Below are positions 8,357-16,301 of a stretch of 64,000 nt of DNA, in pieces. The stretch is from assembly GCA_016284295.1 (NCBI GenBank), contig JAEEOP010000006.1, forward strand, positions 114,589-178,588, given 5' to 3'. Every line of letters begins with the position of its first letter. Within the stretch, counting starts at the first letter, position 1. Position numbers and translations under genes: made by a program. This DNA comes from Methanomassiliicoccaceae archaeon. Its GTDB lineage: Archaea > Thermoplasmatota > Thermoplasmata > Methanomassiliicoccales > Methanomethylophilaceae. The notes beneath the pieces were generated by a model. That model did no database searches. It was given only the letters and a program-made list of their open reading frames with translations, and was not told the DNA's origin.

Positions 8357-9637
8357 ATGAGGGTCTGCACCACGTACGGCTCCGACATGCCCATAAGGAA
8401 GGGCTCGGAGATGCACGAGATCCGCCTAGACGTCTTCGACGGGATCCCCGACGGCGTGGGTGACGAGTCATTAGTCACCCTGTGCGGGAAGGACATATCC
8501 ATCATACCCAAGGACTTCAAGGGCCTGGTGGACGTAGGCGACAGTCTCATCAAGACAGAGCACAGGAAGATCAGGTCCATCCACGATTTCGAGAGGACCC
8601 CTTCCGCCGACGAGATCGTCGGGATGCTGTCGGAGGGCGACCAGGAGATTTCCAAAGGAGCCTTCGTGGCATCGTCGTTCAAGGATCTGAAATCAATACT
8701 GGACGCATCCAGGAGGCTGGACAGGAAGCACGTCCTGCTGGGGATGGGCAAGATCGGGGAGGTCACCCGCATCAGGCAGAGGGTCCTGGGGAACGAGTTC
8801 TCGTTCGGATACCACGGCGTATCCACCGCCCCCGGCCAGCTGAGCGCCGACGAGATGGAGGAACTCGGCGACGACTGCGTGCTGACAGGGATAACCGGAC
8901 ATCCGCTCTCCCACTCTAAGTCACCGGCCATGCAGTCCGCGGCCATGAAGGCCGCCGGGATCAATGGAAGGTATCTCACATTCGACTCCCCCGACCTCGA
9001 AGGCGTAGAGGATGTAATCCTCGGTTACAATATCAGGGGCATCAACGTCACGATCCCCTACAAGCAGGAGATCATGTCCCATCTGGACCACATCTCCGGA
9101 GCGGCCGTGTCGGCCGGTGCCGTCAACACCATCGTCAACGACAACGGCAAGCTCATAGGCCACAACACCGATGTGGTCGGCATCGCATACACCCTCAGGG
9201 ACATAGAGACGTCCGGCGCCAAGGCCGTGGTCCTCGGATCCGGCGGAGCCGCCAGGGCCGCGGTGTTCGAGCTCGGCGCGCTGGGATGCAAGATGAGCAT
9301 CTCCGCCAGGAACGCCGACGCGGCATCGGCGCTGTGCAGGGACTTCGGCATCGAGAACGGGAATTTCGGCATAGAGGATGCGGACATAGTCGTCAACTGC
9401 ACGCCGATCGGGATCGTGGAAGGGAAATATCCTGCGGATATCACCAAGCTCCATGAGGGACAGACGGTGTTCGACATGGTCTACGGCAGGAGCACCCCCA
9501 TACTGGAGACGGCCCGCATCAGAGGATGCACATGCATGGACGGCTCCGACATGCTCGTCGGGCAGGGTGCGGAATCGTTCAGGCTCTGGTTCGGCAGGAA
9601 GCCGGACATCGATGCGATGAAGGATGCATTGAGATGA
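8357..9637 (+). CDS. aroDE: Fused 3-dehydroquinate dehydratase (type I)-shikimate dehydrogenase
   Basis: A 426-residue bifunctional enzyme for two consecutive shikimate steps. Residues 1-170 are a compact type I dehydratase with HEIRLDVFDG near the N-terminus, the catalytic histidine H76 in SIHDF and the Schiff-base lysine K100 in ISKGAFVAS. They are shorter than free-standing AroD (about 220-250). From about 176 the shikimate dehydrogenase begins: GITGHPLSHSKSP for shikimate binding, catalytic K236 in NVTIPYK, D272 in GHNTDVVG and the NADP loop GSGGAARA at 294-301. The ATG directly follows the aroB' stop, and the gene overlaps aroK by four bases (ATGA). Confidence 0.93.
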   Translation: MRVCTTYGSDMPIRKGSEMHEIRLDVFDGIPDGVGDESLVTLCGKDISIIPKDFKGLVDVGDSLIKTEHRKIRSIHDFERTPSADEIVGMLSEGDQEISKGAFVASSFKDLKSILDASRRLDRKHVLLGMGKIGEVTRIRQRVLGNEFSFGYHGVSTAPGQLSADEMEELGDDCVLTGITGHPLSHSKSPAMQSAAMKAAGINGRYLTFDSPDLEGVEDVILGYNIRGINVTIPYKQEIMSHLDHISGAAVSAGAVNTIVNDNGKLIGHNTDVVGIAYTLRDIETSGAKAVVLGSGGAARAAVFELGALGCKMSISARNADAASALCRDFGIENGNFGIEDADIVVNCTPIGIVEGKYPADITKLHEGQTVFDMVYGRSTPILETARIRGCTCMDGSDMLVGQGAESFRLWFGRKPDIDAMKDALR

Positions 9638-10449
9638 CTGGATACGGAATTTCACACGGAGCGGTGTCGGTCATGAACGCGATACCGTGCGGCATAGGAT
9701 CGACCATCGGCATAGACCTGAGGACCGAGGCGACATACGAGCCAGCGGAGAGCACGGACATAGAGCTTGTAGGTAGACCCGAGCTGAGCACGGACCTGGT
9801 CCGCACATGCGTCAGGAACACCTTGGAGGTCATCGGCATCGAACCCGAACCGTACAGGCTGAAGGTCGAATGCGCCGTGCCCCCGTCGATGGGTCTGAAG
9901 AGCTCGAGTGCAGTATGCAACGCTGTCATCTCAGCAGTTCTGGACCACTACGGCGCCCGCAGGGACCCGGTGGACATCGTCAGGCTCGGAACGGTCTGCG
10001 CCAAGGAGTGCGGAGTGACCATAACCGGCGCCTTCGACGACGCGTGCGGATGCTTCTTCGGCGGACTGGTCGTCACCGACAACAGGACGAACGAGATCCT
10101 CCTTAGCAAGGAGATCCCGGAATACGACGTCATCGTCTGCCTCCCGAAGAGATCCATCCTGAAGAGCAAGGTCCCCGTGGACAGGTACAGGGTGCTGAAG
10201 GACGAATACGAATCCATGGTCCCCCTGATCGAGAACAACTACCTGGAAGTGATGTCCAGGAACGGGAAGCACATCGAATCGATCATAGGGAAGGACAACG
10301 ACATAGTCGAGAGGGCGATGGCCGCTGGAGCATTGTCCGCCGGGATCACCGGCACAGGACCAGCCATCGCGATCATCGCCGAACCAGGATCGGGCAAGAG
10401 CATATCCGAGGGGCTCGGCTGCGAATGCATACTCACAAGGACGAGATAA
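9634..10449 (+). CDS. aroK: Archaeal GHMP-type shikimate kinase
   Basis: Phosphorylates shikimate to shikimate 3-phosphate. It belongs to the GHMP kinase superfamily, unrelated to bacterial P-loop AroK. 271 residues with the GHMP ATP-binding motif PPSMGLKSSSA at 83-93, the N-terminal GAVSVMNAIP segment and a C-terminal GITGTGPAIAII strand. Start ATG 9634 overlaps the aroD-aroE stop (ATGA). The next ATG comes one base after this gene's stop, so it is embedded in a tightly coupled operon. Confidence 0.92.
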   Translation: MTGYGISHGAVSVMNAIPCGIGSTIGIDLRTEATYEPAESTDIELVGRPELSTDLVRTCVRNTLEVIGIEPEPYRLKVECAVPPSMGLKSSSAVCNAVISAVLDHYGARRDPVDIVRLGTVCAKECGVTITGAFDDACGCFFGGLVVTDNRTNEILLSKEIPEYDVIVCLPKRSILKSKVPVDRYRVLKDEYESMVPLIENNYLEVMSRNGKHIESIIGKDNDIVERAMAAGALSAGITGTGPAIAIIAEPGSGKSISEGLGCECILTRTR

Positions 10450-10450
10450 G

Positions 10451-11701
10451 ATGGACATGGAATTCCGCGGAGGCAGCACTGTAGGGACGATGTACGTCCC
10501 GCCGTCCAAGAGCTACACACACAGGGCGATACTCATGGCCGCCCTGTCAGGCGGAAGATGCCTGATATCGAACCCTCTGGATTCCTTCGACACCAGGGCC
10601 ACCGCGGATGCGGTGAGGTCCATGGGCGCGAAAGTCACTGAGACAGAGGATGGGCTGATCATAGAATCCAAAGGACTGCACGCACCCGACCGCATCGTCG
10701 ATGTGATGAACTCCGGCACCACGATGAGGCTCATGACGGGGATAGCCGCGCTGTTCGATTCCCCTGTGACGATAACCGGCGACGAGTCCATCAGGAAGAG
10801 GCCCATGGGCCCGCTGCTGGCCGCCCTGGAGGGATGCGGCGTGGAATGCTCGTCCAACGACGGCAAGGCCCCGATCATCATCAAAGGGCCGGTGAAAGGA
10901 GATACCATTGACATCGACGGGAGCATGAGCTCCCAGTTCGTATCATCCATGCTGATGATGTCACCGCTCATCGGAAGGCCTATGGGCGTCCGCATCGTCG
11001 GGAAGATGGTCTCCAGGCCTTACGTGGACATCACGCTCTCGATGATGAGGGCTTTCGGCATCGAGGTGCAGGAGACAGACGATGGATTCCATATCGAGCC
11101 CCAGCAATACAAGCCGCGCGACTACGCGGTGCCATCCGATTTCTCATCGTCAGCGTTCCCGCTGGTCGCCGGAGGGCTCTCCGGCAGAGTCACGGTCAAC
11201 GGACTGGACCTGAACGACCCCCAGGGCGACAAGCGCATCATCGACATCCTGAAGAAGGTCGGATGCGACGTGGAGATCTCAGGAGACACGATCACATGCT
11301 ACAATCAGGGAAGACCCCGCGCATGCGACGTGGACATGTCGGAGATACCCGACCTGTTCCCGATCGTCGCGGTGCTCATGAGCACTGCCGAAGGCACCAG
11401 CAGGCTATACGGGGCCCCGCAGCTCAGGTTCAAGGAGAGCGACAGGATCGCTTCCGTCGAAAGGATGCTGAGGACGCTCGGAGCAGATATAACCGGCACG
11501 GACGACGGATGCATCATAAACGGAGTGGAGAGGCTGAAGGGCGGCCGCATAGACCATCTGGGCGACCACAGGCTGATGATGTCCGGGGCCGTCGCATCGC
11601 TGGTGTCGAACGGGCCTGTCTCCATGGAGGACGACGGATGCTGGAATGTATCCTATCCGGGATTCGTGGACCTGATCAGGTCCATAGGCATGAGGTGCTG
11701 A
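10451..11701 (+). CDS. aroA: 3-phosphoshikimate 1-carboxyvinyltransferase (EPSP synthase)
   Basis: Transfers the enolpyruvyl group of PEP to shikimate 3-phosphate. 416 residues, slightly short of the bacterial norm and typical for archaea. Motifs in order: PPSKSYTHRA near the N-terminus, NSGTTMRLM (the GNAGT-type PEP loop, here with S and T), RPMGPLL, DGSMSSQF, PSDFSSSAFP, RFKESDRI and LGDHRLMMS. All catalytic regions are present. One base separates it from aroK and one from aroC. Confidence 0.95.
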   Translation: MDMEFRGGSTVGTMYVPPSKSYTHRAILMAALSGGRCLISNPLDSFDTRATADAVRSMGAKVTETEDGLIIESKGLHAPDRIVDVMNSGTTMRLMTGIAALFDSPVTITGDESIRKRPMGPLLAALEGCGVECSSNDGKAPIIIKGPVKGDTIDIDGSMSSQFVSSMLMMSPLIGRPMGVRIVGKMVSRPYVDITLSMMRAFGIEVQETDDGFHIEPQQYKPRDYAVPSDFSSSAFPLVAGGLSGRVTVNGLDLNDPQGDKRIIDILKKVGCDVEISGDTITCYNQGRPRACDVDMSEIPDLFPIVAVLMSTAEGTSRLYGAPQLRFKESDRIASVERMLRTLGADITGTDDGCIINGVERLKGGRIDHLGDHRLMMSGAVASLVSNGPVSMEDDGCWNVSYPGFVDLIRSIGMRC

Positions 11702-11702
11702 G

Positions 11703-12770
11703 ATGTATTCCACCGGCAGCAGACTTAGAATAACATTGTTCGGCAGGAGCCACAACGAGTGCATAGGATGCATCGTGGAGGGTCTGCCCAAAGGGATGAG
11801 GATCGACTTCGACAACGTCCAGAGGATGATGGACCAGAGGAAGCCCAGCGACGGCATAGGCACCCCCAGGAAGGAGCCCGATGCGGTCATCTTCGAGGAA
11901 GGCGTCACCGACGGATGCGTCTCATCCGACAAGGTGCTGATCAAGATAATGAACACCAACAGGAAGTCGTCATCCTACTCAGGATTCAACGTGACCCCCA
12001 GGCCCGGACATGCGGACCTCCCGGCCCTGATGAAGTACGAGAACTTCGACGTCAGCGGAGGCGCCCAGTTCTCGGGAAGGATGACCGCGCCTCTCGTAGC
12101 TGCGGGGGCGATCGCCATACAGTTCCTGATGGAGAAGGGCATACGCATCGCAGCGTACACTAAGCGCATCTACGACGTCATCGACGACAGTGATCATACA
12201 TTCGAGGAGATCGAATCGTCCAGGGGATTCAGGACCCGCGCCATCGGCGAACAATTGGATTCGAAGATGGCGGATGCGATCCTCGAGGCCTCGAAGGACG
12301 GGGACAGCGTCGGCGGTGTCGTCGGGTGCATGGTCACCGGGTTGCAACCTGGATTCGGCGGGATATGGTTCGATGCCCTCGATGTGACCCTTGCCAAGAT
12401 GATGTTCTCGATCCCAGCAGTAAAAGGGGTGGAGTTCGGCAAGGGCTTCGGACTGGCCGGGATGAAAGGCTCGGAGAGCAACGACCAGTATTACATCAAA
12501 GATAGCAAGATATCCGCCCTCAGCAACAACATGGGCGGGATCTGCGGAGGGATGTGCGACGGCATGCCACTGGTGTTCGATGTTGCTTTCAAACCGACGC
12601 CTTCGATCTCCAAGAAACAGAGGACGGTTGACCTGAACGAGATGAAGGATGCCACCATCGAGATCGGCGGAAGGCACGACCCCTGCATCGTCCCTCGTGC
12701 TGTCGCCGTCGTGGAAGCGATGACCGCGCTGACTGTGATGGACCAATACCTGTCCGATCAGAAATACTGA
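11703..12770 (+). CDS. aroC: Chorismate synthase
   Basis: Converts EPSP to chorismate using reduced FMN. 355 residues with the family signatures GRSHNECIGCIVEGLPKGM at the N-terminus, RPGHAD, GGAQFSGRMTAPLVAAGAIA and the C-terminal GGRHDPCIVPRAV. It ends the plus-strand aromatic cluster and converges on a prephenate dehydratase-like gene with only two bases between stops. Chorismate can thus flow to tyrosine through the tyrA fusion at the head of the cluster. Confidence 0.95.
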   Translation: MYSTGSRLRITLFGRSHNECIGCIVEGLPKGMRIDFDNVQRMMDQRKPSDGIGTPRKEPDAVIFEEGVTDGCVSSDKVLIKIMNTNRKSSSYSGFNVTPRPGHADLPALMKYENFDVSGGAQFSGRMTAPLVAAGAIAIQFLMEKGIRIAAYTKRIYDVIDDSDHTFEEIESSRGFRTRAIGEQLDSKMADAILEASKDGDSVGGVVGCMVTGLQPGFGGIWFDALDVTLAKMMFSIPAVKGVEFGKGFGLAGMKGSESNDQYYIKDSKISALSNNMGGICGGMCDGMPLVFDVAFKPTPSISKKQRTVDLNEMKDATIEIGGRHDPCIVPRAVAVVEAMTALTVMDQYLSDQKY

Positions 12771-12772
12771 GA

Positions 12773-13342
12773 TCAACTGAGCTTGACCAGTGAGAACCTG
12801 GTCATGTTGTCCTTGTTGTCCTCGACGTTCTCGTTGTCGAGATACAGTCCGTAATGCTCACCGGCATCCTTCCTGCATACAGCAGCGGAACCTTCCGGGA
12901 GCTCCCCCTTGGCGAGCATCTCTGCCGCATAGGCGGTGTCCTCGCACTCGACATGGTCCGCACCAGGGTACAGCCTCTTCAGGTTGCCCTGCGACTGCAG
13001 AAGCGCCTGTATGTGGGAGACGAGATGGACGACCTCGTCGTCCTTGTTCCTCTTGAAGACGCAATGGTGTATGGGGGACCACATTAGATCCAGCTCCACA
13101 AGATTCCTGACGCCCAACTTGGCGACCCTGGATTCCTCCACTATGCCTGCGAAACGGTTCTCCACCGCAAGCACACCGTATTGGATGTTCCTCTTGACGA
13201 GTTCATCAATAACGTTCCTGGCAGACATGAGCGGAACGAGCTCCACTTCCTTGAGATCGAATTTCGCGGAGAAGACCCTGGCCATCTCCTCGCTGTTGGA
13301 AAAGGGGATGCCCATATAGCCGACTCTGATAACGCCTGACAT
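12773..13342 (-). CDS. pheA: Prephenate dehydratase-like protein without ACT domain
   Basis: A 189-residue periplasmic-binding-protein-II-fold protein resembling the catalytic half of prephenate dehydratase (prephenate to phenylpyruvate). The catalytic triplet TRF is present close to the C-terminus (DNMTRFSLV, T181-F183), and AVENRFAGIVEES stands where the PIENS-G-V motif normally sits. The usual GP-GTFSEEAA N-terminal motif is altered to GIPFSNSEEMA, and the C-terminal ACT regulatory domain is missing, so phenylalanine feedback is unlikely. It has its own promoter and an AGGTGAA site six bases before ATG 13342. Position next to aroC supports the aromatic role; altered motifs leave some doubt. 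Confidence 0.78.
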   Translation of the reverse strand: MSGVIRVGYMGIPFSNSEEMARVFSAKFDLKEVELVPLMSARNVIDELVKRNIQYGVLAVENRFAGIVEESRVAKLGVRNLVELDLMWSPIHHCVFKRNKDDEVVHLVSHIQALLQSQGNLKRLYPGADHVECEDTAYAAEMLAKGELPEGSAAVCRKDAGEHYGLYLDNENVEDNKDNMTRFSLVKLS

Positions 13343-13974
13343 TGCGGTTCACCTGTCCTAACGGTCCCAGGACACCATTCGTACCGACGGCCCCAATATA
13401 ACCGTTGGTATGTTACAACTCGGATGGACCATGGATGACGGAATCCGCATCGTAGATCCTTCAACAGCCTGCTCATCGCTATTATCAGATCGGCCACCTC
13501 TGAAGGCTCCACGTCCTTTGAGCTGGTCATCAGGTCGAATGTTCCATCTGTGTCCCGAGTGACGTACCCCGTCCACTCGAACCCGTTACGCAGATAGAAC
13601 TCGAACCTCGACTGGCAGATCTCGTAGTCCGGGGAGTGGTTGTCTGGGGGCTCCGAGTGAAGAGCAAATCTGTGGCCAGGATACAGACTGCGTGCCGCAT
13701 CCAGTATGGCTGATCCGTATCCCTTTCCCCTCATCCCGGGATCGACGGCCAAGTAATAGATGAACACCAGGCCTTTGTCGTGGATCGTGCACAGCAGCCC
13801 CACGCGGACATCGCCGTCGCATGCGATGTAGAAATCGCAGAGATCGTAACGAGTGGCACGGACCAGTTTATCCATGGTGTCACTATGGTCATCAGGGAAT
13901 GAGAAATAGTACAGGTCGGTCACGTATTCGAAATCCTCGGTGCCTTCCTCCACTTCCCTGAGAATCAGTTCCAT
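13141..13974 (-). CDS. GNAT-family N-acetyltransferase with apparent 3' frameshift
   Basis: Acetyl-CoA-dependent N-acetyltransferase domain covering most of the first 150 residues. The acetyl-CoA loop is visible as YYLAVDPGMRGKGYGSAIL (V-x-R/Q-G-x-G-x-G/A). The domain ends near RFEFYLRNGFEWTG plus a short helix. After about base 13462 the reading frame stays open but loses family character. It passes through the next gene's promoter and into pheA, stopping only at 13141. A one-base shift near 13462 would give a sensible tail (RIYDADSVIHGPSEL) and a TAA at 13413-13415. The true protein is therefore probably 13413-13974, with a single indel or sequence error. Start ATG 13974 chosen; ATG 13986 and ATG 14088 are alternatives. 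Substrate unknown. Confidence 0.62.
   Translation of the reverse strand: MELILREVEEGTEDFEYVTDLYYFSFPDDHSDTMDKLVRATRYDLCDFYIACDGDVRVGLLCTIHDKGLVFIYYLAVDPGMRGKGYGSAILDAARSLYPGHRFALHSEPPDNHSPDYEICQSRFEFYLRNGFEWTGYVTRDTDGTFDLMTSSKDVEPSEVADLIIAMSRLLKDLRCGFRHPWSIRVVTYQRLYWGRRYEWCPGTVRTGEPQCQALSESAIWASPFPTARRWPGSSPRNSISRKWSSFRSCLPGTLLMNSSRGTSNTVCLRWRTVSQA
13395..13403 (-). promoter_or_regulatory. TATA box of the prephenate dehydratase-like gene
   Basis: On the minus strand GTTATATTG lies about 53 bases before ATG 13342, which places the start of transcription near 13375 and gives a leader carrying AGGTGAA. The GNAT reading frame upstream runs straight through it. Confidence 0.5.
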
Positions 13975-14102
13975 GCTGTAAAGCATGGGACCCTGCGTTA
14001 TGAAGTTGTCGAGCAGGGTATTCGGTCCACTTTCGGTCCGTTCCGAGGACAGCCAGACATCCGGGATGCGGTTTCCACTTTCGGCCACCCCCCGATTGGA
14101 CC

Positions 14103-14245
14103 TTTAAATACTCTAGGGGTGATGGGAATATCAGAGGAAGTTAAGTGCATCCCCAAAGCACGAATCCTCCAGATGGCGGCCGGATCCTATCCATCCATCC
14201 ACTAATCCTATCCCGGCCGCCATCGGATTTTACTTTCATCTTTTA
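14103..14245 (+). ncRNA. Candidate small non-coding RNA
   Basis: A strong promoter element, GGACC plus TTTAAATA (14103-14110), matches in sequence the one at 4911-4925. It points rightward, but no gene lies in that direction before the convergent hcp gene. Initiation is expected near 14130. The transcript would contain a perfect 12-bp stem (GATGGCGGCCGG at 14172-14183 with CCGGCCGCCATC at 14213-14224) enclosing a 29-base loop made of ATCC repeats, and then a T-rich tail (14227-14244). The only short reading frame (ATG 14122) starts upstream of the expected initiation point. A non-coding RNA is the simplest reading; no known RNA family recognised. Confidence 0.4.
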
Positions 14246-14270
14246 TCCGCGGGGGCAAAAGCCCCGCGGA
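14246..14270 (-). terminator. Hairpin terminator after hcp
   Basis: A perfect 9-bp stem (TCCGCGGGG / CCCCGCGGA) with a 7-base loop, directly after the hcp stop on the minus strand. It may also stop plus-strand transcripts arriving from the left. Confidence 0.55.
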
Positions 14271-14278
14271 GGTTGGTT

Positions 14279-15844
14279 TCACTCTATTCTCAGAATCTTC
14301 CTGTCGGCCTCGGGCTCGCTGTTGGCCTTGATGCCGAACGTGTCCACTAGCACCTTCAGCACACCCGGGCTGATGAACACAGGGAGCCTCGGCCCGAGCA
14401 TGATGTTCTTGACACCCAGCTTCAGCAGCACCAGAAGAACGAGAACCGCCTTCTGCTCGTACCAAGAGATGTTGAATGACAGAGGAAGACCGTTGATGTC
14501 AGTGCCGAACGCGTCCGCCAGGGCGTTGGCGATCACCACAAGGGAATAGCAGTCATTGCACTGCCCCGCATCGATCACCCTGGGGATCCCTCCGATGTCG
14601 CCGAGGTCCAGCTTGTTGTACCTGTATTTGGCGCATCCTGCAGTGAGGATGACAGCGTCCTTCGGGAGCTCCTCTGCGAACCTGGTGTAGTAGTCCCTGC
14701 CCTTCTCGCGTCCGTCGCATCCGGCCATGACGACGAACCTCTTGATCGCTCCGACCTTGACCGCATCGATGATCTTCCCAGCCAGTGCCAGCGTCTGATC
14801 GTGGGCGAATCCGATGGTCAGCATCCTGTCGTCTATCCGGGTCGGAGGGGCGCACCTCTTGGCAAGCGCGATGACCTCGGAGAAGTCCTTCTTCCCGTCC
14901 GCGGCAGGGATGTTCCTGACACCTGCCACGCCGGCGGTACCGGTGGTGAACAACCTGTCCCTGTAGCTCTCCTTGGGGATCAGCACGCAGTTGGTGGTGG
15001 CCACGATGGGGCCGTTGAACTTCTCGAACTCGTCCTTCTGGAGATGCCAGGCGTTGCCGTAGTTGCCGACCAGGTTGTCATACTCCTTGAACTTCGGATA
15101 TGCATGTGCGGGAAGCATCTCGCCGTGGGTGTAGACGTCCACGCCGGTGCCCTTGGTCTGCTCCAGCAGCTGCTCCAGGTCCCTGAGGTCATGGCCGGTG
15201 ATCAGTATACCGGGCCTGCTTCCGACCCCGGTCCTGACCTGGGTGATCTCCGGCTTGCCATAGCATCTCACATTGTACTCGTCCAGGAGGGCCATCGCCC
15301 TTGCTCCTACCTCGCCGCATTCCATGTTGAGGGCGATGAGCTCCTCGGCGCCCAGATCCTTCCTGATGGAAGCGAGCGCCTTCCTGATGAATCCGGTGAC
15401 TGAAGGATCCTTGGCGCCTAGCACATAGGCGTGATGGTAGTATGCCGCCAGGCCCTTCAGTCCGAAAAGGAGGAGCTGCTTGAGGGACCTCAGGTCCTCG
15501 TTGCCGTCGTAGGTGTCGACGGAGCAGTCGGGGGAATCTCCGGTGTAGATGGAGTACTGCCTGCCGACCCTGGACATGAAGTCGTCGCTGGTGCGGATTG
15601 CATCCCTTATCCTCTGGATGTCGAAGTTGGTGTTAGATAGGGTCATGAAGAGGGATGATACGATGTGCTCGTCCAGTTCCTTCAAGAAAGCCTTGTTCTC
15701 GCAACCCGAAGTGGCTGCGGACAGCTCGATGAGCGTGGCGATGAGCCTGTCCATCCCGTCAGAAAGTTCAGCGGTCTTCCCGCATACGCCGACCTTGATG
15801 CAGCCGGTGCACGCGAGGGTCTCCTCACATTGCATGCACTTCAT
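14279..15844 (-). CDS. hcp: Hybrid cluster protein (hydroxylamine reductase/NO-related)
   Basis: 521-residue Fe-S-O hybrid cluster protein of the prismane family, linked to hydroxylamine reduction and nitric-oxide or redox stress. The N-terminal cysteines C3, C6, C15 and C21 (spacing 2, 8 and 5) form the [4Fe-4S] site. Hybrid-cluster ligands are recognisable in NMECGEVGARAM, TTNCVLIP, TAGCAKYRYN and DAGQCNDCYS. It is transcribed divergently from an HxlR-type regulator with 85 bases between the starts, a classic regulator-target arrangement. A hairpin closes the transcript. Confidence 0.95.
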   Translation of the reverse strand: MKCMQCEETLACTGCIKVGVCGKTAELSDGMDRLIATLIELSAATSGCENKAFLKELDEHIVSSLFMTLSNTNFDIQRIRDAIRTSDDFMSRVGRQYSIYTGDSPDCSVDTYDGNEDLRSLKQLLLFGLKGLAAYYHHAYVLGAKDPSVTGFIRKALASIRKDLGAEELIALNMECGEVGARAMALLDEYNVRCYGKPEITQVRTGVGSRPGILITGHDLRDLEQLLEQTKGTGVDVYTHGEMLPAHAYPKFKEYDNLVGNYGNAWHLQKDEFEKFNGPIVATTNCVLIPKESYRDRLFTTGTAGVAGVRNIPAADGKKDFSEVIALAKRCAPPTRIDDRMLTIGFAHDQTLALAGKIIDAVKVGAIKRFVVMAGCDGREKGRDYYTRFAEELPKDAVILTAGCAKYRYNKLDLGDIGGIPRVIDAGQCNDCYSLVVIANALADAFGTDINGLPLSFNISWYEQKAVLVLLVLLKLGVKNIMLGPRLPVFISPGVLKVLVDTFGIKANSEPEADRKILRIE

Positions 15845-15857
15845 TTCTGTAACCTCA

Positions 15858-15909
15858 TGATATTGTTTTGATATCAGCTATACTATTGATACCACAATAT
15901 AAATATCAA
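15858..15909. promoter_or_regulatory. Two inverted repeats between hcp and its HxlR-type regulator
   Basis: Two dyads built from the same half-site: TGATAT-N7-ATATCA (15858-15876) and TTGATA-N12-TATCAA (15886-15909). The second overlaps a TATA-like ATATAAATA that serves the regulator gene. They are the most likely binding sites of the divergent HxlR protein. Confidence 0.5.
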
Positions 15910-15929
15910 AAAGTTTCTCGTCGGATACC

Positions 15930-16286
15930 ATGCATGAGACCTGCACTGTATACCAGACCCTTGAGTACATCTCCAGGAAATGGACGATGATGACCCTGTT
16001 CGAGATGAGGAGGAACGAGGATTGGATCAGATTCTCCGACCTCAGGACCAGGCTCGGGGACATCACCCCGAAGATCCTCTCGGAGAGGCTGAAGGAACTG
16101 GAGCAGGAAGGCCTGATAGAGCACCGCGTGGACAGCTCCACGGTACCGATCAAGAGCGAATACCACCTCACCCAATCTGGTTACGAGCTTACGGACATCA
16201 TCCTCGATGTGAAGATGTGGGCGCTGAAATGGAAGATAGACAACAAGCCCTGCGAGAGGCTCAACTGCTGCAAATGCAGACTCTGA
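15930..16286 (+). CDS. HxlR-family winged-helix regulator
   Basis: A 118-residue one-domain DNA-binding protein. It has the HxlR pattern CTVYQTLEYISRKWTMMTLFE, then FSDLRTRLGDITPKILSERLKELE as the recognition helix and a wing (LIEHRV..YHLTQSGYEL). Family members dimerise and often sense redox or reactive species through an N-terminal cysteine; here that is C5. An additional cysteine cluster ends the protein (CERLNCCKC: C112, C116, C117, C119 by position) and could bind a metal or form disulfides. It is divergent from hcp, so control of hcp and of itself is the natural inference. CYTH follows 15 bases downstream. Confidence 0.88.
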   Translation: MHETCTVYQTLEYISRKWTMMTLFEMRRNEDWIRFSDLRTRLGDITPKILSERLKELEQEGLIEHRVDSSTVPIKSEYHLTQSGYELTDIILDVKMWALKWKIDNKPCERLNCCKCRL

Positions 16287-16301
16287 CAAGGAGGTGCATG
16301 G

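Noticed and set aside
14122..14205. 27-codon open frame downstream of the orphan promoter
   Set aside because: Its ATG lies closer to the TATA box than the expected start of transcription, and the peptide shows no family character.
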